Positions 54,782 to 63,716 are shown, counted from the stretch's first letter. The stretch: DNA of 64,000 nt from an uncultured Eubacterium sp. (GCA_910583555.1 CAJTXO010000006.1:1-64000), one strand, 5' to 3'. Made by a program: numbers and translations. Notes: generated from the letters alone by a model not told the origin.

Positions 54782-54826
54782 TTCTGACGGGGTTGATCTG
54801 ATACATGTGGCAGGGGAAAAACAACG

Positions 54827-54854
54827 GGAAAAATTTGGGGACAAAATTTTTTCC
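54827..54854 (+). terminator. possible terminator after lrgB
   Basis: GGAAAAATTT pairs with AAATTTTTTCC around a GGGGACA loop, 46 bases after the lrgB stop. The stem is AT-rich and the T run lies inside the right arm, so it is weak. Confidence 0.4.
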
Positions 54855-54862
54855 AAAAGTTG

Positions 54863-54891
54863 TTGCTATTCTCAGAGATTTAACGTATAAT
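54863..54891 (+). promoter_or_regulatory. sigma-A promoter for the 70-aa gene
   Basis: TTGCTA (54863-54868) and TATAAT (54886-54891) have a 17-base spacer, 31 bases before the start codon. Confidence 0.7.
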
Positions 54892-54922
54892 GATAATAGG
54901 CGATACGAAAGGAAGTGGATTC

Positions 54923-55135
54923 ATGGATCAGGGTGAATTATTTAAAAAGATGCTTATGAGTTTTGACCATAAATATGAGTCTGCTACCGTCTTTTATGAT
55001 AATCTTCCTTATGTACGGGATTATGATTTATGTAACTGGACTCCGCTCCGTATGTTGAGCGGAAACGTTATCAAATTTTATCAGTACAGGATGGATCAGC
55101 CGGTTATCCTGCAGACGGATCCGGACAATATCTGA
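54923..55135 (+). CDS. small hypothetical protein (70 aa)
   Basis: A 70-residue soluble protein (MDQGELFKKMLMSFDHKYES at the start; aromatic middle FYDNLPYVRDYDLCNW). It is not recognised. It has a good promoter, a GGAAGTGGATTC site and a terminator, so it is a complete single-gene unit that is probably expressed. Confidence 0.65.
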   Translation: MDQGELFKKMLMSFDHKYESATVFYDNLPYVRDYDLCNWTPLRMLSGNVIKFYQYRMDQPVILQTDPDNI

Positions 55136-55183
55136 TCACGTTATTTCATTTTTGTTATCTTCATTTTTATCATATTACAAGTT

Positions 55184-55231
55184 GGGGAATCCCGGGTATT
55201 TGGCACGACCAGGGATTCCCCTTCCTTTTTT
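55184..55231 (+). terminator. Rho-independent terminator
   Basis: GGGGAATCCC (55184-55193) pairs with GGGATTCCCC (55212-55221) across an 18-base loop, followed by TTCCTTTTTT. Confidence 0.8.
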
Positions 55232-55236
55232 ACTCT

Positions 55237-56745
55237 CTATTTCCGCAAAACTATTTCCTCAAACAGATCCAGCCCATAGCTTGTTTCCGTTGGTTCATGG
55301 TCGATGATCTTAAATGTCCTCGTGCCGTCTTCTTTGCGCTCCGCGCTTAGAAACCGCGCGCGTGGCAGCTTTTTCCCATACATGCTGCTGGCAAATTCAA
55401 ATAGATGGGTTACCATGAAGATATGCACGCCGCTGTCATACATCGCCTGAATGATATTTTCCGCAATCTGGCTGCCCTCTTTCTCCGTCGTACTGGAAAA
55501 GGATTCATTCAGCAGAATCAGGCTGTCGTCCGTCACCATGTCTACGATACGGTTCATCCGCTTCATTTCTTCCACCAGCCGCCCGCTGTTCATGCTGCAG
55601 TCCTCGCGCCGTGTAAAATGTGTGAGGATCGTATCGTACAGCGGCCCCTCATAATACGAAGCCGGCACAAACATTCCCGCCTGCATCAACACCTGTGCAA
55701 TACCCACACTTCGCAGAAATGTCGATTTACCGCCCTGGTTCGCGCCGCTGATCACATGCAGATGGCAGTCATCGATCAAGTCGTTGTTTACAGGATCTTT
55801 CATCGTCTGCAGCGCCAGCGAAAGCTCATATAAGTTCTGATACTGCAAATGGTTCTTTTCCCGGCTGACTTTGGGAAACGACACCCTCATGTGCAGATGC
55901 GACAAACTCCGGTACAAATTGGCGCAGCCCACATAAAATCCCGCCTGCTTACGAAGGTCTTCGAAAAAGGTCTCCAGTTCCTGAATAAATTTCTGATACA
56001 GCTTTAACGTGTACAAAAATCCATTCTCCTCCATCTGCCTGGCGTCGTGGCGGAGTGCCGTCTCCGTTAAATGGATCGCGTTTGGCGAGAAAAGATGCAG
56101 CATCAGCCACCGCAGCATGCGGCGAAATGACCCCAATTTGCGGTAATCCACCGGTTCCAAACGATTGATCACGACGTCGCCGCATTTCAGGCCGCCGCTG
56201 ATCCCCGCTGTCATCACTAGCCTCCCGCCCTGCATGAGAAACGACATATGTTTTGCCATCTGACTCAGTTCCTCTACAAACTCGTTGCTGTAATGACTGC
56301 GCAGCCTCTCCGCAAATCTCATCATACCGTCTGACTGTTCCGCCTCCTTGCTGCCCATGAGATCCTTTAATTTTTCCAGATCATCCGCCAGCACAAGCAG
56401 GAGCTGCAGCGTATCGTAAATCTGCCCGGTATTGCTTCCGCCTTTCTTCGTCTTATTTTTCTCAAAATCCGTTACCGCTTCGCTCGCCAGACGGTAAATT
56501 TCCGTATAAAATTCGAAGTGGTTGACGGCGTCATTCACCATCTGCTGGCGGAAGCGGAGCAGCGGCTCAGTCGTAACCGGCGTCAGCAGCACCTGCTGGC
56601 ATGTGTTATAGATCGTTTCATCTCCCTTTGCCATCGCATGCAGGATAACGGATAAATTCAAATCCTTGATCATGTCAGATGACATGCCGTAACGGCGCCG
56701 CAGCGCCTGCTGCTTTTCCGGGTATAATAAACAAATATCAAGCAT
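55237..56745 (-). CDS. MutS-core ATPase, second of a pair
   Basis: A 502-residue protein with a helical lever/core region and a MutS-type ATPase. Walker A is SGANQGGKSTFLRS, the signature region is EDCSMNSGRLVEEMKR, and Walker B is LILLNESFSST followed by VTHLFEF. The N-terminal mismatch-recognition domains of MutS are absent. The usual Walker B Asp is Asn. The start codon overlaps the upstream homologue by 8 bases, after AGGAGGCTGTCAA. Confidence 0.85.
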   Translation of the reverse strand: MLDICLLYPEKQQALRRRYGMSSDMIKDLNLSVILHAMAKGDETIYNTCQQVLLTPVTTEPLLRFRQQMVNDAVNHFEFYTEIYRLASEAVTDFEKNKTKKGGSNTGQIYDTLQLLLVLADDLEKLKDLMGSKEAEQSDGMMRFAERLRSHYSNEFVEELSQMAKHMSFLMQGGRLVMTAGISGGLKCGDVVINRLEPVDYRKLGSFRRMLRWLMLHLFSPNAIHLTETALRHDARQMEENGFLYTLKLYQKFIQELETFFEDLRKQAGFYVGCANLYRSLSHLHMRVSFPKVSREKNHLQYQNLYELSLALQTMKDPVNNDLIDDCHLHVISGANQGGKSTFLRSVGIAQVLMQAGMFVPASYYEGPLYDTILTHFTRREDCSMNSGRLVEEMKRMNRIVDMVTDDSLILLNESFSSTTEKEGSQIAENIIQAMYDSGVHIFMVTHLFEFASSMYGKKLPRARFLSAERKEDGTRTFKIIDHEPTETSYGLDLFEEIVLRK

Positions 56746-58252
56746 TTGACAGCCTCCTTATAATATCATCGTAAGTAAGTCCATACTGTTCCACAATGGA
56801 TTCCGCATAGCCTTTCCCCTCCGCTTTGTTCCGTTCTACCTTGTATGTCCGGACTTTCTGTCCCTGAATGGACGCTGTCATGCTCACGATCCGGCCGTTT
56901 TCTTCGGCCAGTTTATCAATGTGGGTGACATAGATCCCATAGCAGTCGTCATCAAGAAAATACCGCATGATCTCACGTCCCATCTGCAGGGCGTCGTATG
57001 TCGCCGCCGATGTAAAAAGTTCATTGATAATGACAAAGGAATGCTTTTTCCGTCCTTCAAGCATCTGCGAGAGACGAACAAGCTCTTCCTTTAATTTACC
57101 CCTCCCGCTCTCCGTGCTCTCCTCCACGGAAAAGTGTGTCATTAACCCTTGAAAGTACGGGATCACGGCTTTTTTTGCCGGTACCGGCAGTCCCAGTAAC
57201 GAAAAATACACCAATTGTCCCGCCGCCCTGCCGAACGTCGTCTTACCGCCCTGATTGGGTCCGGTCACCACAAAAAACCGTTCCTTTTCCTTGAAATAGT
57301 AGTCGTTGGCCACCGTCTTTTTTCCGTCCTGCACATTTTTGAGCGCCAGCGCGAGATCATACCCGCCCTCGACACGAAAGTCGTTATCCATAAATTTCGG
57401 ATAACAGAATTCATAATCATGCCGTTCCATTTGATGCCGGAACTTGAGAAAGGAAAGATAAAATGTGATCTCGCGGTGGAATTTTAACATAGGATCAGAA
57501 ATGATCTTCGGGTATTTTTCCTGAAACCCCGTCATTTCCTGGAACAGTCCAGGCTTCTTTTTCTTTATGTACCGCAGAATTCGCTTCTCGAGATCTGTGC
57601 TGTGCTGGCTGCCCGGAAGTATATTGTACAGTTTATCAGGCGTTTCAATAATATGTGAATATTTCTGGCACAGCTCCCCTACATAGTCGTCGTCTTCTAC
57701 ACGGGGAAGTATGAGAATGTGATCTTCCTCAATCCTGATCGTATATCGGATCTCCGATATTTTCCGGTAAAGCGCCAACGCCAGGTCGTGGCTTTCTTTG
57801 TAATCCCCCCGTGCTGTCTGTTCGCTGCACATGCGGTAAAATCCGTCCCATCCGTCTACCATCTGTCCCTTTGTCTCCAGATACGCCATCAGCTCATCCA
57901 GCGCCGTATAGTACAAATGTGCCGCCAGCAGATGCCAGTGCGCGCTGCTTTCCCCATCCTCCGTATCTTCCGCGTACTGCTCATATGTCTGTGATTTTTT
58001 CACGGCACGGTAAAAATCAGTGACCCGTTCTTCCATTTCCGGATCTAATCCCCTTAGAACCTCCTGCCGATACAAAATATCCTCTTTTTCCTTCGGCAAG
58101 CGGTAATAATATTCCCTCAAGTCATATGGCTCAAATCCGTTCCCCATTTCAGCGATCAACGGATCCAGATTCAAGTCAGAAAAAAATTCCGGCAGTGGGT
58201 CCGGAATGTCTTCTGCCATCCGGCCCAGTATACTAAAATCCCGCAAATACAA
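56738..58252 (-). CDS. MutS-core ATPase, first of a pair
   Basis: A 504-residue homologue. A long helical N-terminal region precedes the ATPase: Walker A TGPNQGGKTTFGRA, signature region EESTESGRGKLKEEL, Walker B FVIINELFTSA and VTHIDKL. As in the partner, the Walker B acidic pair reads Asn-Glu. There is no ATG near the N-terminus. TTG at 58252, or TTG at 58246 with better spacing to AGGGGG, is the likely start. The pair is probably an obligate heterodimer. Confidence 0.83.
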   Translation of the reverse strand: MYLRDFSILGRMAEDIPDPLPEFFSDLNLDPLIAEMGNGFEPYDLREYYYRLPKEKEDILYRQEVLRGLDPEMEERVTDFYRAVKKSQTYEQYAEDTEDGESSAHWHLLAAHLYYTALDELMAYLETKGQMVDGWDGFYRMCSEQTARGDYKESHDLALALYRKISEIRYTIRIEEDHILILPRVEDDDYVGELCQKYSHIIETPDKLYNILPGSQHSTDLEKRILRYIKKKKPGLFQEMTGFQEKYPKIISDPMLKFHREITFYLSFLKFRHQMERHDYEFCYPKFMDNDFRVEGGYDLALALKNVQDGKKTVANDYYFKEKERFFVVTGPNQGGKTTFGRAAGQLVYFSLLGLPVPAKKAVIPYFQGLMTHFSVEESTESGRGKLKEELVRLSQMLEGRKKHSFVIINELFTSAATYDALQMGREIMRYFLDDDCYGIYVTHIDKLAEENGRIVSMTASIQGQKVRTYKVERNKAEGKGYAESIVEQYGLTYDDIIRRLSNA

Positions 58253-58316
58253 AACCCCCTTTTTTCAGTTTGTTTATAAATATTGTACATGATAATCGGG
58301 AAAATGGGAAGGATTA

Positions 58317-58624
58317 GGTGTAAAGCCTTAGTAATTCAATAAAAGCTTTACACCTTCGGTTACTTATGATAGATTATTTGTTACCGGCGGTTTTTGGTAA
58401 AGTTTACGCTCGATACACTTTTTTTCAAAAGCGATCTGTTCTTTGAGTTTTTCATAACCGCCGTCTTTATCCGCAATTTCTAAACGCTCTAGCAAGTCTA
58501 AGAGATTTAGAAGATTGACATTTATTTATTTCTCCCCTAGCATTTGCTCACCTCTTTTCATTGTCCCGTAATAATTATGTTATTATCTGTATTATAAGGG
58601 ATATAATGCAGGGTGTAAAGCCTT
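58317..58624. repeat. direct repeats flanking ~300 bp, with an internal inverted copy
   Basis: GGTGTAAAGCCTT occurs at 58317-58329 and again at 58612-58624. An inverted copy, GCTTTACACC, at 58345-58354 forms a 10-bp stem with the first. The segment contains a broken small frame and may be an inserted element or its footprint. Confidence 0.45.
58364..58521 (-). pseudogene. relic of a small protein gene, frameshifted near the start
   Basis: After an AGGGGAG site, the ATG at 58521 reads only four codons. A shift of one base opens a clean frame with LLNLLDLLERLEIADKDGG and EKLKEQIAFEKKCIERKL to a stop at 58364. The sequence has protein-like composition but I do not recognise it. Confidence 0.4.
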
Positions 58625-58766
58625 TCTTCAACTATCTTTTCTCTTTCCCGCTACTGAATGGATTCAATCCTGTAACCCTTGATAAGTGTGCGTCTTCTTC
58701 GAGAAATCCTTGAATTTGAGATAAAAAAATGATATGATAAAGACACAAAAGGGAGGGAGATCGGAT

Positions 58767-59684
58767 ATGGCAAATATATATGACGGGGCATTCCGGACAA
58801 TATTAAATGACTGCCGGAAGCTAATTATCCCTGTAATCAATGAAATTTTTGGGGAAACATATACAGGGAAGGAAGAAATTCGTTTTTTCCCCAATGAACA
58901 TTTTTTAGACCAGCAAGACGATGCGGACAAAGAACGGATTACGGACACAAATTTTACGGTTTTCGGAAAGGTACCGAAGAAATACCATGTTGAGTGCGAA
59001 AGCAGCTTACCGGACGGAAGAATCACCATAAGGCTTTTCGAGTATGATGCGCAGATAGCACTAGATGAGGGAGAGGTTACGGAGGAAACACTGACTGTGA
59101 CATTTCCCAATACGGCGGTTCTGTATCTCCGGACTTACAAAAAAACACCGGACAAAATGAAATATGTGATTGTCACACCGGGAGGAACAGTGCAATATGA
59201 CATACCTGTTATGAAAGTACAGAAATATTCGCTCGACGATATTTTTGAAAAATTTTTGCTGATATTAATTCCGTTTTACATTTTTTCACATGAGAATAGC
59301 TTTCCGGAGTATAATAGTAACGAGCAGAAATTGGAAAAACTGAAAGCAGAGTATCAGGTTATCTTGGAAAGGCTTGACGAACTGGAGCAGCAGGAAGTGA
59401 TTGGGGCGTTTGATAAAAGGACAATTATAGAACTTTCCAGTGATGTGATTAAAGAGATTGCACAGAAATATGAGAATGTGCAGAAAGGCGTAGGTGATAT
59501 GATGAGCGGAGCATTGATCGAAACAAGCGCAAGAACTATTTTAAATCAGGGTATTAGTCAAAATCAAAGGGAAACAGCACTTAGGATGTTACAGGATGGG
59601 GAACTATCGATTGATAAAATTGCAAGATATTCTGGTCTTAGAATTGAAGATGTAGAAAAACTTGCAGGACTTCAGACAGTGTAA
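58767..59684 (+). CDS. Rpn-like PD-(D/E)XK nuclease family protein, intact
   Basis: A 305-residue protein. The N-terminus is MANIYDGAFRTILNDCRKL. Nuclease-like acidic residues occur in ITDTNFTVFG and YHVECESSLPDG. A helical middle and the short C-terminal domain ALRMLQDGELSIDKIARYSG follow; the C-terminal domain is shared with the frameshifted gene at 2763. The start at 58767 follows GGGAGGGAGATCGGAT. Known Rpn proteins are DNA endonucleases promoting recombination; whether this one acts so is untested. Confidence 0.75.
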   Translation: MANIYDGAFRTILNDCRKLIIPVINEIFGETYTGKEEIRFFPNEHFLDQQDDADKERITDTNFTVFGKVPKKYHVECESSLPDGRITIRLFEYDAQIALDEGEVTEETLTVTFPNTAVLYLRTYKKTPDKMKYVIVTPGGTVQYDIPVMKVQKYSLDDIFEKFLLILIPFYIFSHENSFPEYNSNEQKLEKLKAEYQVILERLDELEQQEVIGAFDKRTIIELSSDVIKEIAQKYENVQKGVGDMMSGALIETSARTILNQGISQNQRETALRMLQDGELSIDKIARYSGLRIEDVEKLAGLQTV

Positions 59685-59780
59685 AACAGGAATAAAAATT
59701 TTAAATTGCAGCTGTAAAGCAGGGAAAAATAAATCTGCCTCTCGGCTAATATGATATATGCGCTGGCTGAGCAGATAAAA

Positions 59781-59826
59781 AAGCCGGAGAAAACTATTTC
59801 CTAACGGTTTTCTCCGACTTTTTTCG
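59781..59826. terminator. bidirectional Rho-independent terminator
   Basis: CGGAGAAAAC (59785-59794) pairs with GTTTTCTCCG (59807-59816), extended by AAG/CTT across one mismatch. There is an A run before and a T run after, between convergent genes. Confidence 0.85.
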
Positions 59827-59856
59827 CGATTCACGCCAGTATAAAGTTATACACTT

Positions 59857-60246
59857 TCATTCTTCTGCGGACGAATCCTTCTTTGCACCTTTGTCCCTCA
59901 CTGCATAAACGGTTCTCAATACAATTGCGATCATGTCCTGCTCTTCTCCATCAAATAATTTCAGCACCTTATCAATCCGTTTTTCCGGTTCCGGTTTTTT
60001 CACCTGTTCTACAGCATTCGGTTCTTCTCCTCGCACCAGATAATCACAGGTTGTCCCAAAAATAGTGGCAAGGTTATTAAGTACCTGCACGGTAAAACCT
60101 TTCCTTCCGTTTTCAATCTCATATAAGAACTTTGCTGAAATCTTCATTTGATCTGCCAGATACTGTCTGGAAAATCCGCATTTTGTCCTCAGGTTAAAAA
60201 CTCTTGTCCCTACTTCCTTGTACAGGCGTTTATCTACTTCTGCCAT
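59857..60246 (-). CDS. XRE-family helix-turn-helix regulator next to agrB
   Basis: A 129-residue regulator. The HTH is at ~12-70 (RVFNLRTKCGFSRQYLADQM, FLYEIENGRKGFTVQVL) and the C-terminal tail is charged. The start at 60246 follows AAAAGGAGGAACGAT. It is divergent from agrBD with a perfect inverted repeat between them, so it may control the quorum-sensing genes and itself. Confidence 0.9.
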   Translation of the reverse strand: MAEVDKRLYKEVGTRVFNLRTKCGFSRQYLADQMKISAKFLYEIENGRKGFTVQVLNNLATIFGTTCDYLVRGEEPNAVEQVKKPEPEKRIDKVLKLFDGEEQDMIAIVLRTVYAVRDKGAKKDSSAEE

Positions 60247-60349
60247 ATCGTTCCTCCTTTTCATTTTTCATTCCATTGTTTGCGCTTCCATGATATAGAA
60301 TTATAGCAGGAAAATCCCCAAAATAGTGTTTATATGCACAACGTCTGTA

Positions 60350-60365
60350 ATTTCGTAAACGAAAT
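60350..60365. promoter_or_regulatory. operator candidate: perfect 7-bp inverted repeat
   Basis: ATTTCGT-AA-ACGAAAT lies midway between the XRE gene and agrB. It is the size and shape of an XRE dimer site. A -10-like TATACT at 60459-60464 precedes agrB without a clear -35 box, which fits a regulated promoter. Confidence 0.6.
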
Positions 60366-60509
60366 ATCTTTATCCCCCTAATTTTTTACTTTAAACTGCG
60401 TTCAGTCACCATATGACAGATTTCGCGCATATTTTCCCAAATTCTACTTTTTAACTGCTATACTTGCACTCGTAATCACAAAGGGTAACACGCAGGAGGT
60501 GTTTACTAC

Positions 60510-61085
60510 ATGGAAGCTCAGTCGGCTTTATATCAGAAAATACAAACTACATATGATTTTACGGATTTTGAAATGCAGAAAATGAATTTTACGATTTCCG
60601 TAATAAAATATGAATTTTCTAAATTCATAATTCTTGGAATTGTATTTGCCCTAGTTGGCTTGTTCCGTGAATATGTAGTTCTAATGTTGACTTTGATTCC
60701 GATAAGAACATTTAGTGGCGGCATTCATTTTAATCATTTCAGCTCTTGCTTTTTGTTTACCGCAATTTTTATCGCCCTGCCAGTATTGCTTTCAAGTATT
60801 GTTGTTTTGCCACATACAATACAAGTTATTATTTTAGCTGCTAGTGTAAGCATTACATATTTAACGGGGCCTGTGACATCACCAAAAAGACTCCCCTTAC
60901 AATATGGAAGATATCGAACTTATCGTTTGATCTCAACTGGGATAGCCTTAATTTGGTTCTTTGTTTTCGCTTTTGCCAGAGTATTCCCATATAGAAACCT
61001 TTGCTTTTGGGTCATTTCTCTGCAAACAATACAATTAATTTGTGCAAAACTTGCACGGAAAGGAGATATATATGAAAAAGATTAA
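60510..61085 (+). CDS. agrB: AgrB-type autoinducer-processing membrane protease
   Basis: A 191-residue membrane protein. The catalytic segment IRTFSGGIHFNHFSSC has His73 and Cys80, with the seven-residue spacing of the S. aureus His77/Cys84 pair. About five hydrophobic segments follow. It would cleave and cyclise the AgrD peptide encoded immediately after. The start at 60510 follows CGCAGGAGGTGTTTACTAC. The last 14 bases overlap agrD. Confidence 0.94.
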   Translation: MEAQSALYQKIQTTYDFTDFEMQKMNFTISVIKYEFSKFIILGIVFALVGLFREYVVLMLTLIPIRTFSGGIHFNHFSSCFLFTAIFIALPVLLSSIVVLPHTIQVIILAASVSITYLTGPVTSPKRLPLQYGRYRTYRLISTGIALIWFFVFAFARVFPYRNLCFWVISLQTIQLICAKLARKGDIYEKD

Positions 61086-61200
61086 CAAATCAGTTATATA
61101 CAAAGTATGCTGCATGTTTATGACATTAGGATTTATTTACTATTATCGTTGTCCAAGCATGATATTCTTTGGTGAACCGGAATTTCCTACTGAAAAATAA
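61072..61200 (+). CDS. agrD: AgrD-type cyclic lactone autoinducer precursor
   Basis: A 42-residue peptide overlapping the end of agrB. It has an amphipathic, basic N-terminal leader (MKKINKSVIYKVCCMFM), a hydrophobic middle, the ring Cys27 in RCPSMIFF, and the conserved acidic recognition tail GEPEFPTE. The tail closely resembles DEPEVP of S. aureus AgrD. The mature signal would be a thiolactone of CPSMIFF or a shorter form, with a few residues before the Cys. The ribosome binding site AAAGGAGATATAT lies inside agrB. Confidence 0.9.
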   Translation: MKKINKSVIYKVCCMFMTLGFIYYYRCPSMIFFGEPEFPTEK

Positions 61201-61241
61201 ATCTTCCACATTGAAATGATCATATTGCCAAATTTAATTGG

Positions 61242-62462
61242 CTATATGATTATTTCAATTTTTATAACTCTTAATCCTTCATGTTCTTTACTCATAGCAT
61301 TTACACATCCACGATACTTATGTACTATTTGTTTCACGTTATATAGACCAATTCCTCGCTCTTCTCCTTTTGTACTATATCCCATTTTAAAGAACTGGCT
61401 GATTTCACTAAAGGAAACTTTATTGAATGTATTCATAATGTTCAAAATAATTTTGTTCTTTTCTCCACGGCCAATTTCCAACCATATTTTTCTTTCGCCA
61501 TCAAAATAATCTAATGCTTCGATAGCATTATCAAACAAAGTACCAATTAGCTCTACCCATATTACATCAGATATACGACTGCCCACCATACTACAGGAAA
61601 AAGATGTTTCCATATGAATCCCTCTCTCAACCGCCTCATTTATCTTTTCATAGATTATTGAAATAATAGATGGCTCTTCTAAAATAATTGCATCGTTAGG
61701 AAGTTCATAATCCGATATTTTTGATAAATACTCTTTCTGTTTCTCCACAAGTTCATCATAAGTATCATAAATCAGAAACATACTGTATGCTGCGTTTATC
61801 TGATTCTTAATCTTATGCTGTCTCCGTCTAATCTGTAATAACACTTCCTTATACGCCTCAAGATACTGCTTTCTTATTATATCTTCAAGCTTGAACCTTT
61901 GTACCCTGACAACTAACATCCACATCACTACAATACAAACTGCCACATAAATATAATCGGTGACATCCATTTTTCTTGCAATCTTTATGGCAAGTGCAGG
62001 CGTAAACATCATTAAACTCAAGAGACAAACAACTGCATACATAAAATCCCATTTTTCCAAAATATCTAAAAACTTACCGAGATAATTCCGTGAAACAAAC
62101 AGTGCCAGAATCATTGTAATACTTGTTACCACAATTTCTCGCATAACATCTAGGAATAACGGAACCAAACACATCAAAGCAAATTCTAAAATAGTCGTAA
62201 TAATAGCACTCATTACACCTACTAGCATAGTATGTATGAAGTCCTCTTTATACGCCCATTTTATATACAAGAATAATAAAATATAGCTTATCATGGATAT
62301 TTCCATCACTGTCTGAATATCTTCGCTTAATACAAAAAGTATTATATACACTACAAGATAAACCAGCAATTTCCAAATCTTTGTCTTATTCCGTTCCTTC
62401 TCTAATCCTGCCGCTATAACAGCAATAGACGAACATTCTAAAATAGCGCAAATATAATTCAT
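61242..62462 (-). CDS. agrC: AgrC-type sensor histidine kinase
   Basis: A 406-residue protein with six to seven membrane helices over ~200 residues, then a coiled linker. It has the phosphoacceptor region RRRQHKIKNQINAAYS, the N box LIGTLFDNAIEALDYF and the G box RGIGLYNVKQI. It is the probable receptor for the AgrD peptide encoded convergently. It overlaps the regulator gene by 4 bases. Confidence 0.9.
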   Translation of the reverse strand: MNYICAILECSSIAVIAAGLEKERNKTKIWKLLVYLVVYIILFVLSEDIQTVMEISMISYILLFLYIKWAYKEDFIHTMLVGVMSAIITTILEFALMCLVPLFLDVMREIVVTSITMILALFVSRNYLGKFLDILEKWDFMYAVVCLLSLMMFTPALAIKIARKMDVTDYIYVAVCIVVMWMLVVRVQRFKLEDIIRKQYLEAYKEVLLQIRRRQHKIKNQINAAYSMFLIYDTYDELVEKQKEYLSKISDYELPNDAIILEEPSIISIIYEKINEAVERGIHMETSFSCSMVGSRISDVIWVELIGTLFDNAIEALDYFDGERKIWLEIGRGEKNKIILNIMNTFNKVSFSEISQFFKMGYSTKGEERGIGLYNVKQIVHKYRGCVNAMSKEHEGLRVIKIEIII

Positions 62463-63208
62463 TTTTTATCAACTTCCCCGTATTTCATTAACTGTGCCCA
62501 AAACTGCTCCTTCATGCGTTCTCCAATGCTAAGCGGCTGCTCCGTTCCACGCATCTTTACATACCGATTCGTCAGGTCTACATATTCAATGTAGTTTACA
62601 TTGATTGCGACACCCTTCGAAATAAATATCAATTCCTGCGTCTGGATCCTGTCAACTACTTTCTTTAGAGACATATTTGGAATATCGACCAGATCCTCCG
62701 TCGTATGGACGTATAAAGTCTTTCTCCTGCTTTCAAAGTAAATGACCTTTTTGGCGTAAACTGGATACGTGACCCGGTCTTTCCGCAGAAAGATCAGCTC
62801 GTCCTCGCTTGGCCTGCCTTCAATCTTACTCAGTGCCTCTCTGACAACTTTTTGCACCCTTTGTTTGGAAATCGGTTTCTCAATGTAGTCAAAGCAATGC
62901 ACCGCCCGCAGCAGTTCCGCTTCCAGCCCGGCCAACGTTGTTATAAATACGATTTCTGCTGATGAATGTTTGGAACTCTCCCGAATACTTTGAGCAAATG
63001 CAATTCCCGAAAAATCATTGGGTTTTTGTGGCTCTAAGACAATGTCGATGAGAAACAGATCAATTCTGTTTTCCATCACACATTGTAGCGCACTTCCCGG
63101 GTCTCCGAAATCATAAATGACCAGATCAGACCCGCACTCCGCCACCATTTTCACTAACGCTTTTCTGGAAACGGATAAATCCTCCAATATCAAAATTCGT
63201 TTTTTCAT
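62459..63208 (-). CDS. agrA: AgrA-type LytTR response regulator
   Basis: A 249-residue protein. The receiver has RILILEDLSVSRKALV and the phosphoacceptor LFLIDIVLE. The LytTR domain has VIYFESRRKTLYVHTT and LIFISKGVAINVNYIEYVD. The start at 63208 follows GGAGCAACAT rather than the ATG at 63226. It lies in the order XRE-agrA-agrC. Confidence 0.9.
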   Translation of the reverse strand: MKKRILILEDLSVSRKALVKMVAECGSDLVIYDFGDPGSALQCVMENRIDLFLIDIVLEPQKPNDFSGIAFAQSIRESSKHSSAEIVFITTLAGLEAELLRAVHCFDYIEKPISKQRVQKVVREALSKIEGRPSEDELIFLRKDRVTYPVYAKKVIYFESRRKTLYVHTTEDLVDIPNMSLKKVVDRIQTQELIFISKGVAINVNYIEYVDLTNRYVKMRGTEQPLSIGERMKEQFWAQLMKYGEVDKK

Positions 63209-63242
63209 ATGTTGCTCCATTCGCATTTCACTCGATCACAAA

Positions 63243-63593
63243 TTAATTCGTGACGTTTTTTCCATTAACTATATCGGCTATATAGTGCAGGATTTCAGCT
63301 AGACGCTGATTGTCATCTTCCCTGCCGGCCTCACTTATCTTGAAAAATTCATCGTCCGTCACAATGCCGCCAAACAGATAGTTCATATCGCAGTTGAACT
63401 TCGTAGCTAAAATAAAGGCGTATTCCCCTGATAATCCCGTTGAACCATTTTCAATGCGTAAATAGGAATCTTTGACAATACCAAACGCCGACGCCATTTC
63501 CTCAGCTGAGAGTCCGTTCACGGTACGAAAATGTTTCAGCCTCCTCCCTATTTTTACGTTGATATCCGTTTTCTTCCTTGAAGATTTTTTCAT
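63243..63593 (-). CDS. XRE-family regulator in the agrCA operon
   Basis: A 116-residue protein with an HTH (RRLKHFRTVNGLSAEEMASAF) and DSYLRIENGSTGLSGEYA. It ends 34 bases before agrA, so all three genes probably share a transcript. The start follows AAAGGAGTTGACTTTACG. Confidence 0.88.
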   Translation of the reverse strand: MKKSSRKKTDINVKIGRRLKHFRTVNGLSAEEMASAFGIVKDSYLRIENGSTGLSGEYAFILATKFNCDMNYLFGGIVTDDEFFKISEAGREDDNQRLAEILHYIADIVNGKNVTN

Positions 63594-63669
63594 CGTAAAG
63601 TCAACTCCTTTAGCTTTTCTTATATCATATCAAGAATTAAAGCTAATGAGACGACCTTTATGTCCGTGC

Positions 63670-63686
63670 ACGACGAAAAACGTCGT
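63670..63686. promoter_or_regulatory. small inverted repeat between two XRE genes
   Basis: ACGACG-AAAAA-CGTCGT lies next to a minus-strand TTGACA (63691-63696), upstream of the XRE-agrA-agrC operon. It is a possible operator or hairpin. Confidence 0.4.
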
Positions 63687-63716
63687 AATTTGTCAAAAAA
63701 GAATCCTTTCCCATTA

